DNA from: Candidatus Coatesiibacteriota bacterium
GTDB lineage: Bacteria; RBG-13-66-14
DNA: 22,395 nt
Assembly (NCBI GenBank): GCA_014728185.1
Contig: WJMB01000081.1
Location: 1-22,395, forward strand
Direction: 5' to 3'
The translations under genes were made by a program, and so were the position numbers. This document shows positions 13,943 to 21,866 of this stretch, piece after piece. Numbering within the stretch: position 1 is the stretch's first letter; each line of letters begins with the position of its first letter. The notes beneath the pieces are model-generated. The model was given only the letters and a program-made list of their open reading frames with translations. It did not search any database and was not told the origin of the DNA.

Positions 13943-14677
13943 CTACGAGCGTGCGACCAGGTAGGCCCGGACCTCGGCGGTCCCGGCGGCGGAAAGCGTC
14001 CGGGCGCACTCGTAAACGGTCCCGCCGCTGGTGGTCACATCGTCGATGAGCAGCAGACGGGCGCCGCGCAGCCCGGCGGGACGACGGGGCGCGAAGGCCC
14101 CGCGCAGGTTGGTCAGTCGGGCCTCGCGGGGCAGACGGGCCTGGGGGACGGTGTCGCGCACCCGGCGCAGCGCCGGGGTGACGGGCAGGTCCCAGTGCTC
14201 GGCCAGGGCGCGGGCCAGCAGCTCGCTCTGGTTGAAGCCGCGCCAGCGCAGCCGCCGAGGGTGCAGGGGCACGGGGACCAGGGCGTCGGGCCGCCAATCC
14301 GGGAACAGGGCGTGGGCCCGCTCGACGAGCAGCTCGGCCAACTGCTCCGCCGCCGGAGCCCAGAAGTCGAACTTGCAGAGGTGCAGCAGGGAGACCAGGG
14401 GTTCGCGGTAGAGGGCGGCGGCGCGGAGGACCACGGGGGGCGCTTGGAGTCGGCAGTCCAGGCAGAGTCCGCCCGGGACCTCGTCGGCGTTGAGCGGCTG
14501 CCCACAGGCGGTGCAGTAGGGCAGGCGGATCAGCGGCGCGCCGCGCCAGCACTCCGGACAGAGCCCCAGCTTGCGCGGTGGCTCGAGGCGTCCGCCACAG
14601 AGAGCGCAGGCCGGTGGATAGACCAGGCGCAGCAGCCCCTCGGCCCCGCTTTGCAGGATTTCGAGGAGGCCACTCAC
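13943..14677 (-). CDS. comF: ComF-family phosphoribosyltransferase-like protein
   Basis: A 244-residue protein of the ComF/GntX family. The N-terminal zinc-binding part has paired Cys motifs (CALC 24-27, CPEC 40-43, CTAC 55-58, CLDC 72-75). The family motif RGFNQSELLA is at 146-155, and the PRPP-binding loop LLIDDVTTSGGT at 209-220. In competent bacteria ComF proteins help bring in single-stranded DNA; in others the role is unclear. No other competence gene is in the window. The start is GTG, and the sequence GTGA overlaps the stop of the BtuF-like gene by 4 nt, so it is the last gene of a three-gene operon. Confidence 0.9.
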   Translation of the reverse strand: MSGLLEILQSGAEGLLRLVYPPACALCGGRLEPPRKLGLCPECWRGAPLIRLPYCTACGQPLNADEVPGGLCLDCRLQAPPVVLRAAALYREPLVSLLHLCKFDFWAPAAEQLAELLVERAHALFPDWRPDALVPVPLHPRRLRWRGFNQSELLARALAEHWDLPVTPALRRVRDTVPQARLPREARLTNLRGAFAPRRPAGLRGARLLLIDDVTTSGGTVYECARTLSAAGTAEVRAYLVARS

Positions 14678-15585
14678 CGTTCCGGCCCGGTATCGACGGA
14701 CCAGGCGGCGATGATCCGCCCGAGTTCGTCGAGGGCCTGGACGATGCGCGGCCCGGCCCGGCTGTACAGGTCGGGTTCAAGGGCGTGGACGCACCCGTCG
14801 CGGACGGCGGACATCCCGGACCAGCCGGCGCGGGACACCGCCTCTTCGACGCCGATCCCGGAGAGCAGCAGGACGATTTCGGGGTCGGCGGCGAGGAGCT
14901 CCTCGGGCTCGACGCGGTGATAGGCCCGGGGCAGATCGGCGAAGGCGTTTTCGCAACCGGCGGCGGTCAGCATATCGTGCTGCAGGCTGCCCGCGCAGGC
15001 GGCCATCAACGGTGCGGCGCTGATCTCAAGGTAGACCCGGGGCGAACGAGTCGGTCGACGCTCGGCCAGACGCTCCCGGGCAGAGGCCAGTTCGGCGGCC
15101 AACTCGCCGGCGCGCCCGGGTACGTCCAGCAGCTCGCCGAGACGCTCGTAGGCGGCGGCAAGGTCGTCGAGGCTCTCAGGATAATGGACGTAGGCGGTCA
15201 ACCCCAGGGCCTCCAGTCCGGCCAGAGTCGGCTCCTGCTCGAGACCGGCCAGCACGACCAGCTCGGGCTCCAGGGCGGCGGCGCGCTCGACGTCGATCAC
15301 GGAGAAGTCGCCGACGACGGGCAGCGCGGCCAGCTCCGGGGGATAGTCGGCGTAGCGGCTGCGACCCACCAGCGCCGCCGGGGCCAGGGCGTAGACGACC
15401 TCGGCGGCGTCGGGGGCGCAGGCGACCACCCGCTCGGCCGGGGCTTCGAGGGTCACCGTGCGCCCGGCGTCGTCGATGACGGAGATCGACGTTGCCTCGT
15501 CAGCACCCTCCCCGGATTGCTCCACCTCGGTGCAGGCCGCGGTCAACAGCAACGGCAGGAGAAGCGGGAGGCGCCACGGCCTCAC
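14674..15585 (-). CDS. BtuF-like ABC transporter substrate-binding lipoprotein
   Basis: A 303-residue exported lipoprotein: signal MRPWRLPLLLPLLLTAAC with lipobox Cys18, a short acidic linker, then a class III periplasmic binding fold. Typical landmarks are ISVIDDAGRTVTLEAPAERVVACAP at the start, DYPPELAALPVVGDFSVIDVERAAALEPELVV as the first-lobe strands, a long connecting helix (about 142-172), and AADPEIVLLLSGIG in the second lobe. The family binds cobalamin, haem or ferric siderophores; the ligand cannot be read here. No permease or ATPase gene adjoins it. The GTG start overlaps the oxidoreductase stop (GTGA) and is served by GGAGG inside that gene. Confidence 0.87.
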   Translation of the reverse strand: MRPWRLPLLLPLLLTAACTEVEQSGEGADEATSISVIDDAGRTVTLEAPAERVVACAPDAAEVVYALAPAALVGRSRYADYPPELAALPVVGDFSVIDVERAAALEPELVVLAGLEQEPTLAGLEALGLTAYVHYPESLDDLAAAYERLGELLDVPGRAGELAAELASARERLAERRPTRSPRVYLEISAAPLMAACAGSLQHDMLTAAGCENAFADLPRAYHRVEPEELLAADPEIVLLLSGIGVEEAVSRAGWSGMSAVRDGCVHALEPDLYSRAGPRIVQALDELGRIIAAWSVDTGPER

Positions 15586-16955
15586 TCGCCCTCCTCCAGA
15601 CGGCGCTGGGCGGCGCGGAAGAGCACCAGCAGCGGGTCCCAGACCGGCGAGCTGTGGGGGTGGTAGGCGAAGTCCAGCCCGGCGGCCTCGCCGACGCTCA
15701 TCCCGACGGCGACGGCGGCGGCGGCGGCGTTGATCCGGTGGTTTGCCCCGGAGGGTCCGGCGAGCTGGACGCCCAGCAGGCGTCCGGAGCCCTCCTCGAA
15801 GACGGCGGAGGCGTGCAGATAAACCCGGGGGAGGTGGAAGGTGGCGTGGTTGAGCGCCTTGACGTAGACCCGCCGCGCGTCGTATCCGGCGGCGCGGGCC
15901 TCCTCCAACCCCAGGCCGGTGCGGGACAGCTCCAGGCCGTATAGTTCCGTGGCCCGGGTGCCCAGGGCGGGAGCGGATCGCCGGGAGCCGCCGGCGGCGT
16001 TGGCCCCGGCGACGCGGCCGGCGCGGTTGGCCAGAGCCCCGTTGGGCAGATGGTGTCTGCCGGGCAGCAGGGCGTGATGAGCAACGGCGCAGTCACCGGC
16101 GGCGTAGACGCCGTCCAGCGAGGTCGCCTGGCGGGTGTCGACGACCACGGCGCCGCTGCGGCGGTCCAGTTCCAGCGCTCCGCCCAGCGGGGCTGTGTTG
16201 GGCAGCACGCCGATGAGCTCTAGGGCGAAGCCTCCCGGGATCGTCGCGCCGTCGGCCTCCAGCCCGACCAGCCGCCCCGAACGGTCGTGCAGGTAACCGG
16301 CGGGGTTGCGCCCGGCGTGCACGTCGACACCGAGTCCGGCCAGGTGCTCCTCGAGCACCGCCAACAGCTCCGGAGCCAGATCGGGCAGCGGACGCGGCTC
16401 GACGCAAACCAGGCTCACAGCGAACCTGCGGGACAGGGCGGCGCCGACGCTGAGCGCCTTGAACCCGCCTCCGACGACGATCATCCGCTCCGGATCACGC
16501 CCGCCGAGATCGGCGTGGAGCGCGGTGAAGTCGGTATAGGAGTGCAGGGCGTGGACGCCGCCCTCGTCGCGCCCCGGAACCTCCAAGCGGCGGGCCAGGG
16601 CTCCGGCGCAGTAGACCAAGCGGTCGTAGGCCGCCTCGTAGGCGGCTCCGCCCCGGGGTTCGACACGCAGCCGCCGCTCCGTCGCACGCACCTCGACCAC
16701 CGGCGACTCCAGCTCCAGCTCCAGGCCCCGGGCGGTGAAGTAGCCGGGAGGATGGGCCACCACGCGGCTTGGGCCATCGAGCTTGCCCGAGAGAACGTAG
16801 GAGAAGTTGCAGTTGCTGACGCTGGGCGTCGGGCCGGCCTCGAAGACGACGACGCGGGCCGTCGGATCGCTGCGCTTGGCCCGCGAGGCCGCGGCCAGAC
16901 CGGCGGCGTTACCGCCGACCACGACGATGGTCCGCTGCGGGGCTGTGGGGGCCAT
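15582..16955 (-). CDS. FAD-dependent disulfide reductase-like protein (CoA-disulfide reductase/NADH oxidase family)
   Basis: A 457-residue flavoprotein. FAD motif VVVGGNAAGLAAA is at 11-23. The redox-Cys segment SVSNCNFSYVLSG (Cys49) aligns with the single active Cys of CoA-disulfide reductases and NADH oxidases. The second FAD motif is LDGVYAAGDCAV. The C-terminal dimerisation domain contains HRINAAAAAVAVGMSVGEAAGLDFAYHP in family style. The NAD(P)-binding motif is degenerate: VVGGGFKALSVG where relatives have GGGYIGLEMA, so the third Gly and the acidic Glu are replaced by Ala and Ser. The pyridine nucleotide partner may therefore differ. ATG 16955 is chosen because GAGGAG lies just upstream and the Rossmann fold begins eight residues later. 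First gene of a three-gene operon with the BtuF-like and ComF genes. Confidence 0.82.
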   Translation of the reverse strand: MAPTAPQRTIVVVGGNAAGLAAASRAKRSDPTARVVVFEAGPTPSVSNCNFSYVLSGKLDGPSRVVAHPPGYFTARGLELELESPVVEVRATERRLRVEPRGGAAYEAAYDRLVYCAGALARRLEVPGRDEGGVHALHSYTDFTALHADLGGRDPERMIVVGGGFKALSVGAALSRRFAVSLVCVEPRPLPDLAPELLAVLEEHLAGLGVDVHAGRNPAGYLHDRSGRLVGLEADGATIPGGFALELIGVLPNTAPLGGALELDRRSGAVVVDTRQATSLDGVYAAGDCAVAHHALLPGRHHLPNGALANRAGRVAGANAAGGSRRSAPALGTRATELYGLELSRTGLGLEEARAAGYDARRVYVKALNHATFHLPRVYLHASAVFEEGSGRLLGVQLAGPSGANHRINAAAAAVAVGMSVGEAAGLDFAYHPHSSPVWDPLLVLFRAAQRRLEEGE

Positions 16956-17119
16956 GGCGCTCCTCGTTGTCCCCCGGCCGGTGCCGTCGGGGATCGACCC
17001 TCGAAACCGGGGCGGATTGGATTGCGGATAGGCGCTGTCCATTCCAAGCGGCTAAAGGGAGTTGTCAACGGCCGAGAACGGCTGTGATTGAGTGGTCGTC
17101 AAGCCAGCTGTCATCGAAG

Positions 17120-17229
17120 GGATTATCACAAGCGGCTGAATAGACATGCATCCCTAACAGCCTGTTATTTATATGTTGGAATTATCACATGTGCTTGAAC
17201 ATGCGTATATCGCTAACAGCTGGTTATTA
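17120..17229. repeat. degenerate near-tandem repeat (two units)
   Basis: Units 17120-17170 and 17178-17229 share, in order, ATTATCACA, TGAA, CATGC, CTAACAGC and GTTATT, with small indels between. A partial third relative (CATGCCCTAATCGCTTGTTATTA) lies at 20368-20390, so this may be a dispersed, ageing repeat family of the AT-rich gaps. Confidence 0.6.
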
Positions 17230-17402
17230 TGTGTTTTATGGCTGCGAAGGTTGTCACTGTCCATGCGTGCTTTGTGGGATAAAACACGACCTGCTCGAAG
17301 CAGATGCTTCTTATCGAACTCTGGGCTTCGGGAAGCCGCGACTCCTGACAATCATTCCGGGCCTCACGGTTAAATGAGGCTAACTGCTATATATTAGGGG
17401 CT

Positions 17403-17418
17403 TTATCAGATATGATAA
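17403..17418. promoter_or_regulatory. TTATCA-N4-TGATAA inverted repeat, possible operator
   Basis: TTATCA (17403-17408), spacer GATA and TGATAA (17413-17418): a perfect 6-bp inverted repeat of the size of a dimeric repressor site. It is far from any start codon (about 450 nt upstream of 16955), so a regulatory role is speculative. Confidence 0.35.
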
Positions 17419-17565
17419 CGTTTGGCATATCGATCTGGAGCCATTTGTGAGGTAGCTGTCGGCACTTGCACGCTAAGTGCGGCTCATTGACCCTTCAACA
17501 TCGGTTCAGTTTCAGGTGGTTATCCCTAGATGTTTTATAGCTCACAAACCTGTCAATACCCTTAA

Positions 17566-17640
17566 GCTGATTGGTTGCACGCAACCAGGATCCGCTCAAG
17601 ACAGAATGCCGAGAGTCAGGAACAAAGGCTACCAATCAGC
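17566..17640. repeat. long-range inverted repeat with inner hairpin
   Basis: GCTGATTGGT (17566-17575) pairs with ACCAATCAGC (17631-17640) over 55 nt. The left arm overlaps an alternative local hairpin GGTTGC-AC-GCAACC (17573-17586). The two folds are mutually exclusive, a layout seen in switching RNAs, though no gene lies close downstream on the plus strand. Confidence 0.5.
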
Positions 17641-17772
17641 CTCCAAGGCCGTCAAGGAGAGCAGGAAGCTAACTGTATTCAAATGCGAGCTTTAGTATTG
17701 CCTTGTCGTGACGCTCCCTTTCAGTAAGCGGGGCAGATAAACATCCAGTCGATGGAGACCGCCCCCCCCGGC

Positions 17773-18615
17773 TCAAGCCCCATCCGGCCGCTCGAAGCGC
17801 TGGATTCGCTCGACGGCGACCGCCCGGCCGGTGGAGGTGTCCAGGTCGACGACGACGCCGTGCAGCGCCGCCGGACCCGAAGCCGGGTTGGCGCGGAAAG
17901 GGGTCCCCCGCAGGAAGCGCGGCATGACCTCTTCGGTGACCACGCCGATCACACCGCCGACGGGGCCGCACATCCCGGCGTCGGAGATGAAGGCGGTGCC
18001 GCCGGGCAGTACGCTCTCGTCGGCGGTCTGCACGTGGGTATGGGTGCCGAAGACGGCCCCCGCGCGGCCGTCGAGGTGGCGGGCCAGAGCGATCTTCTCG
18101 CTGGTGGCCTCGGCGTGGAAATCGATCAGCACGACGGCGGCCCCGGCGGCGCGCAAGCGCTCGACCTCGGCCTCGGCGGCGCGGAAGGGGCAGTCAATGA
18201 CGGGCATGAAGACCCGGCCCTGAAGGCTGATCATCCCCAGGACCGCTCCGGCCCGCCGTCGATCCTCGGGGACGGTGAACAGGCAGCTCCCCCGGCCGGG
18301 AACGCCGGAGGGATAGTTGAGGGGGCGCAGCAGGTGCTCATCGGTCTCCAGCAGCTCCAGCCCCGGCTTCTGGTCCCAGATGTGGTTGCCCGAGGTCATC
18401 ACGTCGATCCCGGCGCGGCGCAACTGCCGATGGGGCTTGGGCGAGATGCCGGCGCCGCCGGCGGCGTTCTCGACGTTGGCGACGACGACGTCGGGCTCCA
18501 GTTCGCGGCGAAGCTCGGGGAGGAAGGCGGCGACTACACGACGGCCCGGCCGGCCGAAGACATCGCCCAGGAAGAGCACGCGCAGGGGATCATAGCTGTC
18601 AGTTCGCGGGTTCAT
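17773..18615 (-). CDS. ymdB: YmdB-family metallophosphoesterase
   Basis: A 280-residue member of the TIGR00282/YmdB family (264 residues in Bacillus subtilis). Metal and catalytic residues appear in order: LGDVFGRPGR (Asp18), NVENAAGG (Glu49, Asn50), SGNHIWD (Asn77, His78), DFHAEATSEK (His167) and GTHTHVQT (His192, His194), with spacings close to those recalled for the Bacillus protein. YmdB hydrolyses 2',3'- and 3',5'-cyclic nucleotides and influences RNA turnover and biofilm choices in Bacillus; that physiology is not implied here. The ATG lies 17 nt inside the end of mrfB, so it is translated from the mrfB message. No terminator is obvious after it. Confidence 0.93.
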   Translation of the reverse strand: MNPRTDSYDPLRVLFLGDVFGRPGRRVVAAFLPELRRELEPDVVVANVENAAGGAGISPKPHRQLRRAGIDVMTSGNHIWDQKPGLELLETDEHLLRPLNYPSGVPGRGSCLFTVPEDRRRAGAVLGMISLQGRVFMPVIDCPFRAAEAEVERLRAAGAAVVLIDFHAEATSEKIALARHLDGRAGAVFGTHTHVQTADESVLPGGTAFISDAGMCGPVGGVIGVVTEEVMPRFLRGTPFRANPASGPAALHGVVVDLDTSTGRAVAVERIQRFERPDGA

Positions 18616-20041
18616 CGGCCTCCCCGACGTGACGGATCGGCAGACCGGCGAGGCGGCGGCGCAGGCGGTCCAGGCGGTGACCCAGGCTCTCGAGATCGCG
18701 GCGTCGGGCCTCGGGGTCGGTCAGCACCCGGCGGGCGCGGCCCAGGGCCTCCTCGATCAGCTCGGCAGCGGCGGCGTACTCCCGGGCGCGGTGCTCGAGG
18801 TACTTGGCCTCCTCCTCGTAGGGCCGCCGGTCGTAGGTTCCGCGGCGCAGCCGCTCCCAGAGGGGCCGGGCGCGGTCGAAATCCTGGCGGCGCTTGTAGT
18901 GCAGGCTGAGCTCGAGGGCGGTGCGGGCGCCCAGCTCTCCGTCCAGACCGCAGGACAGGGCGGTCTCCCAGAGCTCGTCGCGGCGGTGCCCCAGGTTCGC
19001 GAGACGCCCGAGGGAGTAGAGCTCGGCCGGGTCCTCGAAACGCTCCAGGGGTCGCTCGACCAGGCGCAGCGCCCGGGCGGCCAGCACGGGCAGGCTGAGG
19101 ATGTCCTGCTCGTTGTGGTAGAAGACCCGGGCCAGACGCTCGCCCACCGGCGCGCCACGCAGGTAGGCGAAGTAGAGGGCGGGGATCTCGGCGCCGGGAA
19201 CGTCGTCGGTGCGCTCGAAGCCCAGCACGCCGCGCTCGGTCTCACCCAGGGAGCAGCTCGGCAGGCGGTGCCGCCAAAGGCGGCGCACCCACATTAGCAG
19301 GTCGACGTGGGACGGCTCGCTGCGCAGGAAGTCGGGACGCAGACCGGCCAGCAGGTAACGATCGCGCAGCAGGGGCCAGTCGAAACAGCGGCCGTTGTAG
19401 GTCACCAGACCGCCGCAGTCGGCCAGCCATTCGCCGAGAAGCTCGAGCTGACCGCGCTCGGCCGCGGGGTCGTCGACGAAGAACTGGCGGAAGCGGTAGC
19501 CTTCGACGGTGAAGCGGCCGACTCCGACCAGGAAGGGCAGGGTCCCCGTGCCCCCGGCCAGCCCCGTGGTCTCGGTGTCCAGGAAGACCGCGCGCCGGAA
19601 GCTGAAGCCGGGCGGGCGGCATCCCTCGACCAGCTCCAGGACGGCCTCGTCCACCTCGAGCAGACCGCCCAGGACCTCCCCGGCGTGGTACTCGTTGAGA
19701 GGAAAGTGGCGCTCGACGACGAAGACCCGTCCATGGGGCGTTTCCCGCCACTCACCGTCGACCAGCTCCTCGAGGTTCGTCGAGGCGTTCCGGAGCTGGT
19801 CGCGGCGGTGCGACGGCGTCTCCATCCGGCGCACGGCGTCGGCGAACTCCAGCCCCCGCCCCTTGGCCTGCAGCAGGCGGCGCAGGCGCTCCTTGGCCGA
19901 GGCGACGTCGCGCACCGCCTCGACGGCCGGAGCCTCGGGGTCCGCAGTGTTCGACGGCTCGACGGGCCGCCCGGCCGGTTCGGCCTTCGGGCGGTCGCCG
20001 GTGAGGCGCTTGAGGCGCCGGCGCAGGTCGTCTTTACTCAT
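18599..20041 (-). CDS. mrfB: MrfB-like RNase H-fold exonuclease with TPR-like tail
   Basis: A 480-residue protein matching MrfB (YprB). A charged N-terminal region (about 1-95) leads into a DEDDh exonuclease domain: FLDTETTGLAGGTGTLPF (Asp155, Glu157), VTYNGRCFDWPLL (Asp221) and FYHNEQDILSL (His309, Asp313). The spacing resembles that recalled for the Bacillus enzyme. The remainder (about 335-450) is helical with TPR-like repeats (ARTALELSLHYKRRQDFDRARPLWERL). With MrfA it degrades DNA at mitomycin lesions in Bacillus. The start ATG at 20041 lacks an obvious Shine-Dalgarno sequence. It heads a two-gene unit with ymdB. Confidence 0.9.
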   Translation of the reverse strand: MSKDDLRRRLKRLTGDRPKAEPAGRPVEPSNTADPEAPAVEAVRDVASAKERLRRLLQAKGRGLEFADAVRRMETPSHRRDQLRNASTNLEELVDGEWRETPHGRVFVVERHFPLNEYHAGEVLGGLLEVDEAVLELVEGCRPPGFSFRRAVFLDTETTGLAGGTGTLPFLVGVGRFTVEGYRFRQFFVDDPAAERGQLELLGEWLADCGGLVTYNGRCFDWPLLRDRYLLAGLRPDFLRSEPSHVDLLMWVRRLWRHRLPSCSLGETERGVLGFERTDDVPGAEIPALYFAYLRGAPVGERLARVFYHNEQDILSLPVLAARALRLVERPLERFEDPAELYSLGRLANLGHRRDELWETALSCGLDGELGARTALELSLHYKRRQDFDRARPLWERLRRGTYDRRPYEEEAKYLEHRAREYAAAAELIEEALGRARRVLTDPEARRRDLESLGHRLDRLRRRLAGLPIRHVGEADEPAN

Positions 20042-20262
20042 GGTGCTTCGGGGTAGGTGTCGCGCGGGGAGGCTCGTTCGGAACGGTAAAAAGGTTCGTG
20101 GATGAAAATCTCATTCAAGAAAGCAGTTGCCAAATGCCAATCGACGGCGGTTGTAACGGTGGCCCGGCTCGGGCTCCATCGATCCGGGACCGCTCTGTCT
20201 CCACCTCGGCAACGCCAACCAATGCGCATGGCCGATTCGCTGCTGACCGCCTGTTTTAGAAT

Positions 20263-20294
20263 GACCTCATGGAGCGTGTCCGGACCAAATCAGG
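20263..20294 (+). repeat. dispersed repeat family R, copy R4
   Basis: CTCATGGAGCGTGTCCGGACC, then AAATCAGG: the family core with a few substitutions (GAGCG for GAACG, TCC for the A/TTC seen elsewhere). GGCCGAC follows, retaining the first bases of the 3' arm seen in R3. It lies upstream of mrfB, oriented away from it. Confidence 0.82.
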
Positions 20295-20491
20295 CCGACG
20301 AAGAGCGGGGTGCCGGGTCCTTTCCGCCCCCCGGCAATGCTGCTTTTTCAACAAACACTCATCTCGCCATGCCCTAATCGCTTGTTATTACAGTGCTTAA
20401 AAACAGGAAACAAATAGACGGCAATCCGCTTTCAGGGGATTATCAAGCGTACCGTTAACCAGTGATACACAGTTCAGCCTTTATAAGCCGC

Positions 20492-20590
20492 CGCTTTGTG
20501 ACTACCCGCTTTGTGACAGGTATATGGGGACCATCACGCGTATTGTCAGCAGGTTACAATCATGATCCGGTCCCGACAGGGTATACAATC
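20492..20590. repeat. short direct repeats
   Basis: CGCTTTGTGAC occurs at 20492-20502 and 20507-20517 (15-nt period). Further on, CAGGTTACAATC (20550-20561) and CAGGGTATACAATC (20577-20590) look like diverged copies; each is followed within a few bases by an ATCCGG or CCGGAT. These are probably remnants of old duplications. Confidence 0.5.
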
Positions 20591-20758
20591 GCTACCGGAT
20601 ATAACAGACCTGGAAATCGCCCGGCCGTCAAACCTCTAACCCCACATAGCCGATCGCGCATTAGCCAATCCCCAAGCCAAGCGAGGGCGGTCCGGAACGC
20701 ATCGCCATCGATTATAGCACGCCACGGCGACATCCGCCGTTCGCCCCGCCTGCGCAAA

Positions 20759-20777
20759 GCGCCCCCTCGGGGGGCGC
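20759..20777 (-). terminator. possible terminator after the NHL lipoprotein gene
   Basis: GCGCCCCC (20759-20766), loop TCG and GGGGGCGC (20770-20777) make a perfect 8-bp stem, 20 nt past the minus-strand stop. Only three T follow on that strand, so termination may be inefficient. Confidence 0.55.
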
Positions 20778-20796
20778 CGGTGGGAGCCGAGCCGCC

Positions 20797-21831
20797 CTAG
20801 GGCGTCACGGCCTCGGCGGGCTGCCAGACCTCCAGGTCGAAGACCTCGATGGTGTGCGAGCCGGTGTTGGCCAGGTAGAGGCGCTGGTTGTCGTAGTCCA
20901 GGGCGATGCCCTCGGGGTTGAGCAGCACCACGCCCTCCGGGGTGACGGCCTCGGCGGCGAAGAGCTGTCGGCCGCTCTCGTGGTAGAGGTAAACGGCGCT
21001 GTCGAAGCCGTCGGCCAGGGCCACCACGCCGCCGTCGCAATCCAGGGCCATCGGCTCGCGCAGCGGGGTTTCGAAGGAGTCCAGCAGACGGCCCCGGAAG
21101 TCCAGATGCAGCACGGTGCCGTCCCGGGTGACGCCCCAGATCGAGCGGTCGTAGTCCACGGCCAGATCGACGAGCTCGCCGCCGCCGCCCCCGGTGAGGG
21201 TGTAGAGGTTGATGAAGTTGCCCCGACCGTCGAACTCCCAGAGCTCCTCGCCCGAGGCGACGACGAGCTCGCCGGCCCAGTTGGCGCCCAGGGCCGCCGG
21301 GATGCTCGGCGCGTTGGCCATCCCCTGGATGGTGGCGTCGTCGCGCCGCAGGCGGCCGCTGCCCGAGATGTTGACCGTGGTCTCGGTGACCACGAAGGCC
21401 GTCGAAACGTCGGTGAACTTGAAGACGGTCCCGCCGGCGGCGTCGGCCAGATAAACGTGGTCCTGCTCGCTGACGGCCAGATCGTCGGGGCGGAAGGTCC
21501 GCTCACCGCCGCCGAAGTTATAATCGTAGGCTTGGGTGACCTCGCCCTGGGGGGTGAACACCTGGACGCGCAGGTTGCCGGAGTCCAGCACGTAGAGATT
21601 ACCCCGGCGGCCCAGGGCCAGGTCCGTCGGGTTGATCAACTCGCCCAGCCGGGTGCCGTTGAAGCCCCAGGTGGTGTGGTGGATGGGATCGATGTCGCCG
21701 TCGGCGTGAAGGCGGAAGTCCTGCTTGGTGGAGACGTCGAGGTTGGAGTCCAGCGTCAACTGGCAGGCCCCGACGAGCAGGATCAGGGACGCCGGCAGGG
21801 CAATACGGCGCAGCGCGACTCGGCGGCTCAT
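20797..21831 (-). CDS. NHL-repeat beta-propeller lipoprotein
   Basis: A 344-residue exported lipoprotein: basic MSRRVALRR, a hydrophobic core, lipobox LVGAC (Cys23). The mature part is a chain of NHL-type blades, e.g. NPTDLALGRRGNLYVLDSGN with LRVQVF (about 65-90), RPDDLAVSEQDHVYLADAAG, VDLAVDYDRSIWGVTRDGT, EPMALDCDGGVVALADGFDS and NPEGIALDYDNQRLYLANTG with HTIEVF. Such propellers usually bind proteins or glycans at the cell surface; the ligand is unknown. The ATG at 21831 is preferred to upstream codons because the signal peptide begins there, GGAG lies six bases before it, and an extended -10 box sits about 36 nt upstream. It appears monocistronic. Confidence 0.85.
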   Translation of the reverse strand: MSRRVALRRIALPASLILLVGACQLTLDSNLDVSTKQDFRLHADGDIDPIHHTTWGFNGTRLGELINPTDLALGRRGNLYVLDSGNLRVQVFTPQGEVTQAYDYNFGGGERTFRPDDLAVSEQDHVYLADAAGGTVFKFTDVSTAFVVTETTVNISGSGRLRRDDATIQGMANAPSIPAALGANWAGELVVASGEELWEFDGRGNFINLYTLTGGGGGELVDLAVDYDRSIWGVTRDGTVLHLDFRGRLLDSFETPLREPMALDCDGGVVALADGFDSAVYLYHESGRQLFAAEAVTPEGVVLLNPEGIALDYDNQRLYLANTGSHTIEVFDLEVWQPAEAVTP

Positions 21832-21866
21832 GGTCACTCCCGGTGGCTGGTGGTATCTGCTACACG

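Larger units (their letters stand above)
16956..17772. other. long AT-rich gap with degenerate repeats and hairpins
   Basis: An 817-nt gap, clearly poorer in G+C than its neighbours. It contains the near-tandem repeat 17120-17229, the operator-like TTATCA/TGATAA repeat at 17403-17418, a long-range inverted repeat at 17566-17640, and short stems GGCTTC/GAAGCC, GCCTCA/TGAGGC and GCACTT/AAGTGC. A TTGACA on the minus strand (complement of 17063-17068) could be a -35 box for the oxidoreductase operon, but no good -10 follows at the right distance. Small open frames here lack family resemblance. An unrecognised structured RNA is possible but not shown. Confidence 0.55.
20042..20796. other. AT-rich gap with repeat R4 and degenerate repeats
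   Basis: A 755-nt gap. From left to right it holds repeat R4 (20263-20294), a TGCCGGG/CCCGGCA stem (20311-20336) followed after a few bases by five T, a partial copy of the 17.1-kb repeat (20368-20390), direct repeats at 20492-20590, and a terminator-like stem at 20759-20777. No open frame shows family resemblance or a good ribosome binding site. Confidence 0.5.

Noticed and set aside
16956..17100. Cobalamin riboswitch upstream of the operon containing the BtuF-like gene
   Set aside because: I could not find a B12-box-like sequence or the expected large fold.
17752..18909. Long plus-strand open frame opposite ymdB and the end of mrfB
   Set aside because: Antisense to two conserved enzymes and low in complexity.
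20462..20800. A 112-codon plus-strand open frame in the AT-rich gap
   Set aside because: It runs through short direct repeats and a terminator-like stem, has no Shine-Dalgarno sequence and no family resemblance.
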